Assembly: GCA_002704825.1 (NCBI GenBank)
Contig: PAIY01000093.1
Span: forward strand, 21,656-85,655
Length of the DNA stretch: 64,000 nt
Reading direction: 5' to 3'
From: Phycisphaeraceae bacterium
Lineage (GTDB): Bacteria > Planctomycetota > Phycisphaerae > Phycisphaerales > Phycisphaeraceae
This document shows, piece after piece, positions 1 to 8,514 of the stretch; positions within the stretch are counted from its first letter, which is position 1, and every line of letters starts with the position of its first letter. The translations under genes and the position numbers were made by a program. Under the pieces are notes generated by a model. The model ran no database searches. It was not told where the DNA came from and saw nothing but the letters and a program-made list of their open reading frames with translations.

Positions 1-99
1 TTTGGTTTGGGAAAAGATTCATTGACCTGGTTCATCGGATATTGGATGTTTGACTGAGAGGATATTTGTGAATCCTTTCAGACTCAAGGAGACCTTGCC

Positions 100-858
100 A
101 TGCTCAACCGCCCGGTACACGCCCCGTCTCAGACGCGTTCATTTGGCTTTACGCTCATTGAGTTGCTGGTGGTGATTTCGATCATCGCGTTGTTGATTTC
201 GATCCTGTTGCCAGCGTTAGGTCAGGCACGCAAGTCTTCTCGGGCGATTGTCTGTGGTTCGATCATGAAACAGATCGGGACATGGGTGATGACGTATGCT
301 GCTGATAGCAACGGTATTCTGCCGACGCATGGTGATACCGGTTGGTCAGCGACATGGGTAGATACCAGTCCCACCAAGTGGTATGACAAAGCCATGTCTG
401 CAGGTCTTTACAACGGATGGGGCGAAGATTCTCCCATCAAGTGTCCCGAAGCCTGGACACAGGTCTCGCCACTGCGTGATCCGAGTTACAACTTCACCTA
501 TGGCATTAATCAGTACATGGGTGGGCGTCGCGATTATGGAAGCGGTCGCATTGCTCCGTTACCCCGATTGGAGATCGTCGATTCACGCGGTTATATCTAT
601 GGTGAATCGCGTGCGACATGGTATTCGGCACCGCGGAATTATTTCGATTTTCACCCGGTCCTCTCGCTGTCCAACTCGGCAACGGCAAACAGCAACTGGC
701 CATGGTGTTGGCCAAACCCGGATATCGAAGTCTCGGGGCATCCCGGTAACAACGGCAATTTTCTGTACGGCGATGGGCATGTCAGTCGCTTAACCGCCGA
801 TGCCTTTGCGGGCATGACCAGCGACGAACGTAAAAATTTCCTCTACACATTTTATTGA
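100..858 (+). CDS. Prepilin-type N-terminal cleavage/methylation domain protein
   Basis: A 252-residue protein. Residues about 15-38 read [19 protein letters not shown], the class III (type IV prepilin-like) signal with the invariant Glu at +5 after the cleavage site, followed by one hydrophobic helix. The C-terminal part has a His-x10-Asp-Gly block (GHPGNNGNFLYGDGHV), the hallmark of the large planctomycete family of prepilin-like secreted proteins. The function is probably a pseudopilin or a cell-surface protein processed by prepilin peptidase; the precise role is unknown. The start is supported by AAGGAG about 9 bases upstream of ATG. It is followed 30 bases later by a secreted carbohydrate-active protein, probably co-transcribed. 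Two further members occur at 15.6 and 17.1 kb. Confidence 0.9.
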   Translation: MLNRPVHAPSQTRSFGFTLIELLVVISIIALLISILLPALGQARKSSRAIVCGSIMKQIGTWVMTYAADSNGILPTHGDTGWSATWVDTSPTKWYDKAMSAGLYNGWGEDSPIKCPEAWTQVSPLRDPSYNFTYGINQYMGGRRDYGSGRIAPLPRLEIVDSRGYIYGESRATWYSAPRNYFDFHPVLSLSNSATANSNWPWCWPNPDIEVSGHPGNNGNFLYGDGHVSRLTADAFAGMTSDERKNFLYTFY

Positions 859-888
859 TTCGTTTGATTGATCCTAATGGAGTGATTT

Positions 889-2322
889 ATGAGAAGGTCA
901 TCGTTTGATCAGATGGCGCGTTCATCGTGGATGCGTCGTTTTGCACAGAGTTTGTTTTTAGTCCTCTTGAGCTTGTTGGTCAGTAGTCATTCAGTCATGG
1001 CTGCCGATAAAACCAACGTCCTACCTAACCCCGGATTTGAAGACGGCAAAAGCGGTTGGTCCATCGGTGAAGGTGATTCAGACGTGTTGGCGGAGTCTGC
1101 TCGCACCGGCAAGATGGGCCTGCGCATCACCAATGACCGCACCAAGCCCCGTGGCTCCAATGCGACCAGCGCATCAATCCCGGTGACTCCCGGCAAACCC
1201 GTAACCGTTTCATTCTGGGCGCGAACAGCCAACACCGGCGCTGCTGTCTATGTCATGTATGCTGGTGAAAACGGCAAGGGATACGTCAAAGACCCGGCAA
1301 TCAAAAACGGGTATCCGATGTTAACGCTCAATAAATCAGGCACGGAGTGGAAGCAGTACACCAAGGTCGTCACACCTCCTGACAAAGCCAGGACGCTGAA
1401 GCTCTGGGTACACACGTGGTCCACCGCCATGATTGATGCGGACCTGGATGACTTTGAAATCACCGGCTTACCAGCAGACACCAAGCCTATCCTGCCCAAT
1501 GCCTATGTTGCCAAACCCAAGCCCAAGCCAATCGATTTTGACAACATCCCCAAACGTGAAAAACCGTTAGCCATTGTGATCAAACTCGATGACCTGAAGA
1601 TGCACCGCAAGACGCAGCATCCACGCTGGACCCGCGTGGTTGATTATCTCAACAGCAAAGGTGTCAAAGGCACCATGGGTATGCTCGCCAACTCGCTGGA
1701 AAACCCAACACCTGAGTACATCCAGTGGGTCAAAAAGCAACACGAATCAGGCAATTGGGAAATCTGGTTCCACGGCTGGGATCACGCGACCCATGTCGCA
1801 GACGATGGCAAGAAATACAACGAGTTCAACCACCGGACTTTTGAAGAACAAAAAGCACGTTTGGATAAGTCCCAGAAACTCTGTTACGAACACCTGGGTT
1901 TTCACTTCACAAGCTTCGGACCTCCCGGTGGTGTGGGCAACGGATCACAGGATGCCAACACCCATCGCATGATGATCGAAGATCCGTACATGACCGCATG
2001 GATCTACCCCCAACCCATGGACAAAATCGGCAAAGAGACCATGGAGAAAAGCAATAACAAGATCATCATCCTTGACCGCGTCTGGAGCGTTGGCATTGAA
2101 GCTTCCGTCGGACGTCCGCATTTTGAACGCTTTGTTCGTGGTTATCTGAAATATCCTGACCGCGACTACTTCACGCTGCAAGGTCATCCGGTGATGTGGG
2201 ACGATTACAGCTTTGAGCAGTTCACCAAAATCGTCGAGTTTCTGATTGACCAGGGGGCGACGTTTGTTTTACCCAGCGCGTATGCTCAAACTCTCAAAGA
2301 AAAACACGCATCGGCTCAGTGA
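889..2322 (+). CDS. Secreted carbohydrate-binding / polysaccharide deacetylase-like protein
   Basis: A 477-residue exported protein. The signal peptide is residues 1-39 (long n-region, hydrophobic core, VMAAD cleavage). Residues about 43-190 resemble a CBM4/9-like jelly-roll binding module (start NVLPNPGFEDGKSGWSIG, end DADLDDFEITG). After a Pro/Lys-rich linker (about 205-222) comes a NodB-like fold: KLDDLK at 232-237 could be the catalytic/metal Asp pair, HGWDH at 295-299 is an H-xxx-H metal motif, and FGPPGG follows near 345. It therefore probably removes acyl groups from a polysaccharide, or is a non-catalytic relative. GGAG lies 6-7 bases before ATG. It ends just before a strong terminator, so it closes a two-gene unit with the prepilin-like gene. 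Confidence 0.8.
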   Translation: MRRSSFDQMARSSWMRRFAQSLFLVLLSLLVSSHSVMAADKTNVLPNPGFEDGKSGWSIGEGDSDVLAESARTGKMGLRITNDRTKPRGSNATSASIPVTPGKPVTVSFWARTANTGAAVYVMYAGENGKGYVKDPAIKNGYPMLTLNKSGTEWKQYTKVVTPPDKARTLKLWVHTWSTAMIDADLDDFEITGLPADTKPILPNAYVAKPKPKPIDFDNIPKREKPLAIVIKLDDLKMHRKTQHPRWTRVVDYLNSKGVKGTMGMLANSLENPTPEYIQWVKKQHESGNWEIWFHGWDHATHVADDGKKYNEFNHRTFEEQKARLDKSQKLCYEHLGFHFTSFGPPGGVGNGSQDANTHRMMIEDPYMTAWIYPQPMDKIGKETMEKSNNKIIILDRVWSVGIEASVGRPHFERFVRGYLKYPDRDYFTLQGHPVMWDDYSFEQFTKIVEFLIDQGATFVLPSAYAQTLKEKHASAQ

Positions 2323-2349
2323 GTTGATGCAGACCATCATGTAGCAAAG

Positions 2350-2385
2350 ACACGGCAATGGTGATTGATCATTGCCGTGTTTTTT
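2350..2385 (+). terminator. Rho-independent terminator
   Basis: An 11-bp perfect stem (ACACGGCAATG at 2350-2360 with CATTGCCGTGT at 2370-2380), a 9-nt loop, and a T run at 2380-2385. It ends the 100-2322 unit. The T run overlaps the stop codon of the convergent toxin gene. Confidence 0.9.
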
Positions 2386-2770
2386 ATTGGAGATGATGCA
2401 GCTTGAAAAACGCAGCGATGTCGGACTTATCCGCTTGACCGGTGGCGACGTTAAGTGTGAGATCGACCAAGCCAGCTTCGTCGTTGTGGATTTGAATACC
2501 GTTGATGTCCAAAAACACAATGGCGCTAGCTGCACCGGTGCGTTTATTGCCATCAATAAATGGATGGTTCTTAACCAAATGAAACAGATAGGCTGCAGCC
2601 ATTTCATAGGGCCATTGATGCAGGTATTCACCGGAGAACATGGCACGTGGCTGTGCGATAGCAGACTCCATCAAGCCCATCTCACGCACACCTGCGCTAC
2701 CGCCGTAGTGTTCAATTAGACTTTGATGCAATTTCAAAACATGTTGGTTATTCAGAAAGAGAATGTCCAT
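2384..2770 (-). CDS. doc: Fic/Doc family toxin (death-on-curing type)
   Basis: A 128-residue protein, the typical length of Doc. The Fic motif HPFIDGNKRTGAAS lies near residues 66-79 and contains the catalytic His and the phosphate-binding GNKR. An N-terminal block (LIEHYGGSAGVREMGLMESA) matches the Doc substrate-flap region. Doc kinases phosphorylate EF-Tu and stop translation; this activity is inferred from the family. The gene lies three bases downstream of an AbrB-type antitoxin gene and is in the same operon, the usual antitoxin-first order. Confidence 0.92.
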   Translation of the reverse strand: MDILFLNNQHVLKLHQSLIEHYGGSAGVREMGLMESAIAQPRAMFSGEYLHQWPYEMAAAYLFHLVKNHPFIDGNKRTGAASAIVFLDINGIQIHNDEAGLVDLTLNVATGQADKSDIAAFFKLHHLQ

Positions 2771-2773
2771 GGC

Positions 2774-3001
2774 CTATTCCGCGAGTTTTTTCATGGCATT
2801 GCCAAAGCGTTGGTGAATGCCATCAATTGCTTGATCTAATTTAGCATCGACCTGCTGTTCACGGATGAAATTTACAACCAATTTTTTCTCATCAGTGAGC
2901 AACTCAAACTCGGTTTCAGGCGAGATATCCAAAGCATCAATGATCTCTTTGTCGATAACCAACGCCCAATCATCACCATGTTTGATTAGTTTTTGGGTCA
3001 T
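2774..3001 (-). CDS. AbrB/MazE-type antitoxin partner of Doc
   Basis: A 75-residue protein. The N-terminus (KLIKHGDDWALVIDKEII) fits a swapped-hairpin AbrB/SpoVT DNA-binding domain, and the C-terminal helix (DGIHQRFGNAMKKLAE) would be the toxin-neutralising tail. The frame is open further upstream to 3061, but the ATG at 3001 is preceded by AAGGAG seven bases away, so it is chosen here. It should repress its own operon and neutralise the Doc toxin encoded directly downstream. Doc is classically paired with Phd, but AbrB-type partners are also known. Confidence 0.85.
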   Translation of the reverse strand: MTQKLIKHGDDWALVIDKEIIDALDISPETEFELLTDEKKLVVNFIREQQVDAKLDQAIDGIHQRFGNAMKKLAE

Positions 3002-3131
3002 GATTATCTCCTTTACCATCGTACGGAACTTTCGACTTGTATGTGATTGTAATCCAGACAACGTAGAGACGCCAAGATTTTAGGCGGAGATAGGCCGATA
3101 CACTTTGTCATCCAACCCATGATCCGTCATA

Positions 3132-3782
3132 ATGCTCCGCGTGAATGACACCTCCAATACCGCCGCTGTTGATGCACCACAGACTGCCAAGCCGGTTCCG
3201 GCATGGGCGATTCATCGTCGCTTGTACGACTGGGTGCTCTCATTTGCTCATCACAAACACTCGAACACCGCTTTGTTTGTTTTGAGCTTTGTGGAATCGA
3301 GCTTTTTCCCAATCCCGCCGGATGTGCTGCTGGCGCCGCTGTGTATGGGCAATCGCAAAAAATCCATGTGGTTTGCCACAGTCTGCACCCTTGGCAGTGT
3401 GCTCGGGGCGTTCCTGGGCTACTACATCGGCTATGCGATGATCGACCTGGCGTTGATGATTCCCAAGATCACACAAGAAAACATTGATGCGCTGGCAAAA
3501 GAGTTCGATGTGCGCGGTAGCTGGTATGTCTTTATCGCAGCACTGACGCCGATCCCGTTTAAGTTACTGACCATTACAGCAGGTTTTGCGAAGATGAATC
3601 TGCTGATTTTCACCCTTGCCTGCATCATCGGCAGGGCGGGGCGGTTTTACTTTGTGGCTGGACTTTTTTGGCTCATTGGACCCAAAGCCGGCCCTCTCAT
3701 CGACCGCTACTTCAATATTTTGTGTATCATCTTCACTCTATTGTTAATCGGCGGTTTTGCTCTTTTGAAGTGGATGCATTGA
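3132..3782 (+). CDS. YqaA/DedA-like SNARE-associated membrane protein
   Basis: A 216-residue inner-membrane protein. Residues 1-50 are a soluble N-terminal stretch. The VTT/DedA core follows: a re-entrant segment with FPIPPDVLLAPLC, a helix with GSVLGAFLGYYIGY, then LTPIPFKLLTITAGF, which carries the conserved proline and basic residue of YqaA/DedA proteins, and a final helix at about 190-212. DedA proteins are linked to lipid-carrier recycling and membrane homeostasis. There is no strong ribosome-binding site. The stop codon is one base before the galE start, so the two genes are probably translationally coupled. Confidence 0.85.
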   Translation: MLRVNDTSNTAAVDAPQTAKPVPAWAIHRRLYDWVLSFAHHKHSNTALFVLSFVESSFFPIPPDVLLAPLCMGNRKKSMWFATVCTLGSVLGAFLGYYIGYAMIDLALMIPKITQENIDALAKEFDVRGSWYVFIAALTPIPFKLLTITAGFAKMNLLIFTLACIIGRAGRFYFVAGLFWLIGPKAGPLIDRYFNILCIIFTLLLIGGFALLKWMH

Positions 3783-3783
3783 T

Positions 3784-4785
3784 ATGAACGTACTCGTCAC
3801 CGGCGGCGCAGGCTACATCGGCTCGCACTGCGTCAAGCAACTCAAAGAGAACGGCGACAACGTCGTTGTTCTGGACAACCTTTTCCGTGGCCACATTGAA
3901 GCGGTCCCCACGGATGTCCCGTTTGAAAAAATCGACCTGCGCGACACTGCTGCGGTTCAGGAAGTTCTGGAAAAACACAACATCGAAGCGGTCTATCACT
4001 TCGCAGCACTTGCCTTCGTCGGTGAGTCCGTGGGTGATCCCTTGATGTACTACGACAACAACACGTGGGGCACGACCAGCCTGCTCATCGCGATGAAAAA
4101 CGCCGGTGTGAATCGCCTGGTGTTCAGCTCGACCTGTGCAACGTATGGGCAGCCTGAATCCATGCCGATCGTCGAAACCATGAAGCAGGACCCGATCAAT
4201 CCCTACGGCCGCAGCAAGCTGCTGGTCGAACACATTCTCAAGGATTACATCGCATCCAATCCGAAGTTCGCTTTCACCGCGTTGCGTTACTTCAACGTCT
4301 GCGGTTGTGCAGCGGATGGCTCCATTGGTGAAGATCACGATCCCGAAACCCACATCATTCCCGTCGTACTCAACACTGTGCTGGGCATCAACGAGAAGGT
4401 CACCGTCTTCGGCACCGACTATCCCACAGAAGATGGCACGTGCATTCGTGACTACATCCACGTCGAAGACCTGATCTCCGCGCACATGCTCTGCATGGCT
4501 CAACTTGAAGATGGTCAACAGAACTTCTTTAATCTGGGCATTGGTAACGGCTACTCCGTCAAGCAGATCATTGATTCATGTAAACGCGTTACCGGTGCGG
4601 ACATCCCCGTGGAATACGGCGAGCGTCGCGCAGGTGATCCGGCAGAGCTTTATGCCAATGCCACCAAACTCCGCCAAGCCACCGGCTGGGAACCCAAGTA
4701 CACCAACCTCGATGACATCGTGGCTACCGCATGGAAATGGTTCAAGGACCACCCCGGCGGCTACAACCCCACCCCCGGAAGTTAA
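3784..4785 (+). CDS. galE: UDP-glucose 4-epimerase
   Basis: A 333-residue extended short-chain dehydrogenase, full length for GalE. The NAD-binding GGAGYIGSH is at residues 7-15, SSTCATYG carries the catalytic Ser/Thr, and PYGRSK supplies the Tyr-x3-Lys pair. The GEDHDPETHIIP and DGTCIRDYIHV blocks are diagnostic for GalE over other epimerases. It interconverts UDP-glucose and UDP-galactose in the cytosol and would supply sugar nucleotides for the surface glycan encoded at 39.5-49.8 kb. It starts one base after the upstream membrane-protein stop and is followed by a terminator. Confidence 0.96.
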   Translation: MNVLVTGGAGYIGSHCVKQLKENGDNVVVLDNLFRGHIEAVPTDVPFEKIDLRDTAAVQEVLEKHNIEAVYHFAALAFVGESVGDPLMYYDNNTWGTTSLLIAMKNAGVNRLVFSSTCATYGQPESMPIVETMKQDPINPYGRSKLLVEHILKDYIASNPKFAFTALRYFNVCGCAADGSIGEDHDPETHIIPVVLNTVLGINEKVTVFGTDYPTEDGTCIRDYIHVEDLISAHMLCMAQLEDGQQNFFNLGIGNGYSVKQIIDSCKRVTGADIPVEYGERRAGDPAELYANATKLRQATGWEPKYTNLDDIVATAWKWFKDHPGGYNPTPGS

Positions 4786-4832
4786 CCCCCCGTAAGTCAC
4801 CCCCGAAAGTTCATGGCACAAGTAAACCAAAG

Positions 4833-4866
4833 ACAGGAGATCGGTTAACGGTCTCCTGTTTTTTTA
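4833..4866 (+). terminator. Rho-independent terminator after galE
   Basis: Stem ACAGGAGA (4833-4840) and TCTCCTGT (4852-4859) with an 11-nt loop and a run of T up to 4865. Confidence 0.9.
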
Positions 4867-4912
4867 TGGCTACAATTGGCATGAACACGCAAAACATCTC
4901 AAGGAACACCTC

Positions 4913-5281
4913 ATGAAAACCAACGCAAATGCCCTGTATCCGTTTGTCCCATCCGGCCCCGATTTCGATTTGGCGATTCGTTTTTTCAATGCCATCGGCT
5001 TTGAGACAGCCTGGAATGCAGGCGATATTGCTGGGATGAAATGGGATAACGCATACTTCATGTTGCAGAAATACGAGAACAAAGATTGGCAGGAAAATCA
5101 GATGCTCACCATCGAGGTGGATGATCTGGAAGGTTACTATGCCGAGCTTGTTGCAATGGACTTGCCCAAACAGTTTCCGGGGGTTCGCATCAAGGAACCG
5201 ACGGATTACCCCTGGGGGCGTGAGATACACATCGCCGACCCCGCAGGCGTATGCTGGCATTTCCGAGAGAGTGGGGCGTAA
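4913..5281 (+). CDS. VOC (glyoxalase/bleomycin-resistance fold) family protein
   Basis: A 122-residue single VOC module with paired beta-alpha-beta-beta-beta repeats. The first half contains FDLAIRFFNAIGFETAWN and the second ends with IHIADPAGVCWHF, a typical metal-site strand. Proteins of this size are usually dimeric; substrates vary widely, so no specific reaction is assigned. AAGGA precedes ATG by 7 bases. It sits alone between two terminators. Confidence 0.8.
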   Translation: MKTNANALYPFVPSGPDFDLAIRFFNAIGFETAWNAGDIAGMKWDNAYFMLQKYENKDWQENQMLTIEVDDLEGYYAELVAMDLPKQFPGVRIKEPTDYPWGREIHIADPAGVCWHFRESGA

Positions 5282-5450
5282 GCGTCGCGGTGAATCAGCG
5301 ACACACTGTCTTGCAGCGATTTTACGGTGAGTTAGAGCAATATCGCCATCGTGTTTATCATCTGAAGCCGTTCATCACAAAAACAGCACAATGCTGTTGT
5401 GTCGTAGACACAAGTGACAAAATGACGATCTAATCACAAAGACGCGCATA

Positions 5451-5485
5451 AAAAACGAGTCGCCCAATTGAGCGACTCGTTTTTG
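5451..5485 (-). terminator. Bidirectional terminator (end of rplM-rpsI)
   Basis: Stem CGAGTCGC (5456-5463) and GCGACTCG (5472-5479), 8-nt loop, flanked by an A run on the left and a T run on the right, so it can act on both strands. It follows the minus-strand rpsI and faces the VOC gene. Confidence 0.85.
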
Positions 5486-5553
5486 AATATTCGTTGTGAT
5501 CCCAAATTTCCAGGAACCCTTCCGGAGTGCCAAGGGCAACTTCCAGGGGGGTG

Positions 5554-6024
5554 TTAACGCTTGGAGAATTGGAAGCGCTTACGTGCACCGGGCTGACCGT
5601 ATTTCTTACGTTCGACCTTACGGGAGTCACGTGAGAGGAAGTTGTATTCACGAAGGACAGGTTCCAGAGCAGAATCGTAATCCTTCAGAGCACGAGCCAG
5701 ACCCATCTTGATGGCACCGGCTTGACCGGTGATACCGCCGCCCTTGACGTTGACGAAGACATCAATCTTTTCGTCGGTCTTGGTGGCTTCCAGCGGGGCG
5801 GTGACGTCCTTCTGGTCCTGCAGTTCGGTGAAGTACACATCCACGTTACGCTTGTTGATCTGGATTTTGCCAGAGCCCGGACGGATACGCACGCGAGCGA
5901 CAGCAGCTTTACGACGACCGGTTCCCCACCAGTAACCAAACTTCTGGGGCTTGGAGACGGATTCAATGGGTGCCGGTGCGGCTTGGACTTCTTCAGTGAC
6001 GGGAGTGGTCTGTTCTTCAGACAT
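5554..6024 (-). CDS. rpsI: 30S ribosomal protein S9
   Basis: A 156-residue uS9. The conserved core starts after about 30 residues at YWGTGRRKAAVARVRI and ends in the classic KKYGQPGARKRFQFSKR tail, whose C-terminal Arg contacts P-site tRNA. The N-terminal extension (acidic, with PVTEEVQAAPAPIE) is longer than in E. coli. Two in-frame ATGs compete (6030 and 6024); AAGGA has better spacing for 6024. It lies 51 bases downstream of rplM in the usual operon order. Confidence 0.97.
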   Translation of the reverse strand: MSEEQTTPVTEEVQAAPAPIESVSKPQKFGYWWGTGRRKAAVARVRIRPGSGKIQINKRNVDVYFTELQDQKDVTAPLEATKTDEKIDVFVNVKGGGITGQAGAIKMGLARALKDYDSALEPVLREYNFLSRDSRKVERKKYGQPGARKRFQFSKR

Positions 6025-6075
6025 CTGCATATTTCCTTGGCAAATCAGCCTGTTTTGAAAATCAGTTTAAAACGA

Positions 6076-6510
6076 TCACATGCTCAGGGCCTTGGGAGCC
6101 TGTGCCGAATGCGGGTGAGCTTCACCTGCATACACCTTGAGCTTCTTGAGCATCTTCTGGCCAAGCTTGTTCTTGGGCAGCATGCGACGAACCGAGCGTT
6201 CAAGCAGCACGTCGGGTTGGTTTTCCAGCATCCAGGTGTAGCTGCGGAGCGTCTGACCACTGGGGTAACCGGAGAAGCGACGGAAGAACTTGCTGTCGCC
6301 CTTGGAGCCGGTGATCTTGAGCTTGCTTGCGTTGGTCACCACCACGAAGTCACCGGTGTCGGTGTGCGGGGTGTACTGCGGCTTGTGCTTGCCCATGAGA
6401 ATGGTAGCCAGCTTGGCGGACAAACGACCCATTACAAGGTCGGTGGCATCGACGTGATACCAGTCCTGCTTCACTTCGTCATTTTTCGCTAAATACGTCT
6501 GTCGGTTCAT
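6076..6510 (-). CDS. rplM: 50S ribosomal protein L13
   Basis: A 144-residue uL13, normal length. It begins MNRQTYLAKNDEVKQDWY and contains ATDLVMGRLSAKLATILMGK and the RMLPKNKLGQKMLKKLKVY block. The open frame runs further upstream to 6693, but that part has no L13 homology and overlaps the promoter. The ATG at 6510 is therefore used. First gene of the rplM-rpsI operon. Confidence 0.97.
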   Translation of the reverse strand: MNRQTYLAKNDEVKQDWYHVDATDLVMGRLSAKLATILMGKHKPQYTPHTDTGDFVVVTNASKLKITGSKGDSKFFRRFSGYPSGQTLRSYTWMLENQPDVLLERSVRRMLPKNKLGQKMLKKLKVYAGEAHPHSAQAPKALSM

Positions 6511-6875
6511 CGTTGTATTGCCTCTTATCAGGGCGACTAAGGTCGAATCGCCAAGTTTACTGTCAGGCGTGCGTTTGTCAAGTGCAAGACGCCTGTAAAA
6601 AGGGCGCTTAGAACAGTTTTTTTGCGCTATGCCCGAAATCTCTGGTCGCAAACTGTACCTGATTTTAAAATTCTGGCAACTCCGACCCTTCATTTAGACA
6701 CATTTTTCCTGTTATATTCGACGTGTACCCATATAGACAGGATGGTCGGTCGAATGCCAGAAACCGGTCATTCTCTTGTTTTGAGGACTTGGGTGCCTTG
6801 GCAAAGTCAGGCCGAAATGTAGAATAGTAAAATAGTTATCGTCAATTGGCTGCGTTTTTCAAACTGGAATCCGAC
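6511..6875. other. Divergent intergenic region between rplM and ABC ATPase
   Basis: 365 bases without a convincing gene. Apart from the rplM promoter, only AT-rich sequence is visible (TATATT near 6714 could be a -10 element for the plus-strand gene). Confidence 0.5.
6554..6581 (-). promoter_or_regulatory. Probable sigma-70 promoter of rplM-rpsI
   Basis: Reading the minus strand, TTGACA (6581-6576), a 16-base spacer, and TAAACT (6559-6554) lie about 44 bases before the rplM ATG. The -35 box is a perfect consensus and the -10 box matches 4 of 6. Confidence 0.55.
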
Positions 6876-7667
6876 ATGACAACCGCTCAAACACAATCTG
6901 TTGTCATGTCCGTGAAGGATTTAAGTTTCGCATATGAGAATCAGCTGCCGGTGCTCAGCGGGATCAATGTGCAGGTTCACCCGGGCAAGATTCATGTCCT
7001 GCTTGGCCCCAATGCCACGGGCAAGACGACGCTGCTTAAACTCATGCTCGGAATTCTCTGGCCGCAGCAGGGGGAGATTCGGCTGGGGGAACGCGATAAT
7101 TCGCAACTCGACGCCCGACAGCGCGCTCGACTGCTCAGTTTTGTTCCTCAGCAATCTGCCAGCAGCTTTGGGTTTGATGTCGAACATGTGGTGAGTATGG
7201 GGCGGTTATCCCTGGGGGCTGACCCGCAACACGTCGAGCAGGTGATGGCAGCGACCGATGTCTTACCGATCCGACATCGCCCGTTTATTCATCTCTCGGC
7301 GGGGCAGCAGCAACGCGTCCTACTCGCCCGAGCCATGGCACAGGTCGGCCCGCAGACCCTGGCGATGCTCCTGGACGAACCGGTGAGCGCGATGGACTTA
7401 TCACGGTCACATCAGATGATGCTCCAACTCCAAAAGCTTGCCCAGCAGGGATTGGCCATCGTGGTGGTACTCCATGATCTGGACCTGGCGATGCAGTATG
7501 CTGACGAAGTCTGGTTGATGGATCAGGGGCAATTTGTTGCAACAGGGGATTGGCAAACGGTGATGACGCCCGACGTACTTGGGCCGGTGTATCGCATGAC
7601 TTTCCAACGGCTTGAGCACGACTTTTCGCAGCGACCCATTCTTTTGTCGCGTCCTGTTGTACAATGA
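6876..7667 (+). CDS. ABC transporter ATP-binding protein (FecE/BtuD-like), orphan
   Basis: A 263-residue ATPase with every core motif: Walker A GPNATGKTT (about 43-51), Q-loop at VPQQSAS, signature LSAGQQQR, Walker B AMLLDEPVSAMD and the switch His in VVLHDLDLAMQYADEVWLM. The sequence is closest in style to the cobalamin/iron-siderophore importer ATPases. No permease or binding protein is present nearby, so its partner is elsewhere. A TTG at 6846 is in frame, but the ATG at 6876 gives the normal family N-terminus. It is followed 34 bases later by a coiled-coil membrane protein. Confidence 0.9.
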   Translation: MTTAQTQSVVMSVKDLSFAYENQLPVLSGINVQVHPGKIHVLLGPNATGKTTLLKLMLGILWPQQGEIRLGERDNSQLDARQRARLLSFVPQQSASSFGFDVEHVVSMGRLSLGADPQHVEQVMAATDVLPIRHRPFIHLSAGQQQRVLLARAMAQVGPQTLAMLLDEPVSAMDLSRSHQMMLQLQKLAQQGLAIVVVLHDLDLAMQYADEVWLMDQGQFVATGDWQTVMTPDVLGPVYRMTFQRLEHDFSQRPILLSRPVVQ

Positions 7668-7701
7668 TGTCGGACTTTACTTTTCACACCGGAGGTGACG
7701 G

Positions 7702-8514
7702 ATGTTACCACTGACACTGGCAGCAGGTTGGGCTGAAGTGATCGGCGTCTCGATTGCGCTGGTGATTTTCATTGGCAATCTGCTTGCCAAGGGGATCAAC
7801 AAGACCAATCAGGAAACGGGTGCCTCCTCATCCTCAGGTGAGACCTCCGGCCAATCGCGTGCAGAGCGTCTGGAACAATTGGCTGCCAAACGTCGTGCGG
7901 AGTTACAACGACTGGCATCACAGCATCAATCCTCTGGTGCGCCCCCAACCAACATCACCCCGCAGCAGGCCGGTGAACGTCAGCAGGCCAAGACGCTCTA
8001 CGAACGCCGTGCCGAAGCGTTGCGTCAGATGCAGCAGCAACAGGGACGCAGCGGTCAGCCATCAAGTCCCCAAACTTCAACCTACACACAGGCACCCCCC
8101 ACGCGCAGTCAAAGCGTCACACCCAAGGATTCGGTTTCATCTCAGGAACATCCTCAGACCATCGCAGCATCCAATCGTAAACGAGAAGTCGAACTGTCCA
8201 AGGTTCGTGAACGTGAAGAACAGATGCTCCGTCAACGTGAAGCACAACTTAAAAAACGCGAAGAACACCTGCGTCAGAAAGCTGCACAACTCGGACGTGG
8301 GGCAAGCCAGGTTTCCCATGAACAACATGGTGATCTGCAAATGATTCACCGCCATGTTGATGATGTGTTGCCTGTTCCGTCCAAACCCCGTGGCACTTCG
8401 GTGATCATGGGCAATATGAAGCTTGATCGCAACGCACTTCGCAAAGCGATCATTCTCAAGGAAATTCTCGATCCACCGGTGGCATTAAGACAAGCTGAAT
8501 CTGGACTGTCATGA
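7702..8514 (+). CDS. Membrane-anchored Gln-rich coiled-coil protein, planctomycete type
   Basis: A 270-residue protein with one N-terminal membrane helix (about residues 8-30, [17 protein letters not shown]), then a long Gln/Arg/Ser-rich disordered and coiled-coil segment (about 50-210, with [20 protein letters not shown]). The ordered C-terminus ([18 protein letters not shown]) resembles a short block found in uncharacterised planctomycete proteins; that recollection is from family knowledge, not a search. The function is unknown. GGAGGTGA is 4 bases before ATG. Its last four bases overlap the start of the macro-domain gene (ATGA), indicating translational coupling. Confidence 0.8.
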   Translation: MLPLTLAAGWAEVIGVSIALVIFIGNLLAKGINKTNQETGASSSSGETSGQSRAERLEQLAAKRRAELQRLASQHQSSGAPPTNITPQQAGERQQAKTLYERRAEALRQMQQQQGRSGQPSSPQTSTYTQAPPTRSQSVTPKDSVSSQEHPQTIAASNRKREVELSKVREREEQMLRQREAQLKKREEHLRQKAAQLGRGASQVSHEQHGDLQMIHRHVDDVLPVPSKPRGTSVIMGNMKLDRNALRKAIILKEILDPPVALRQAESGLS

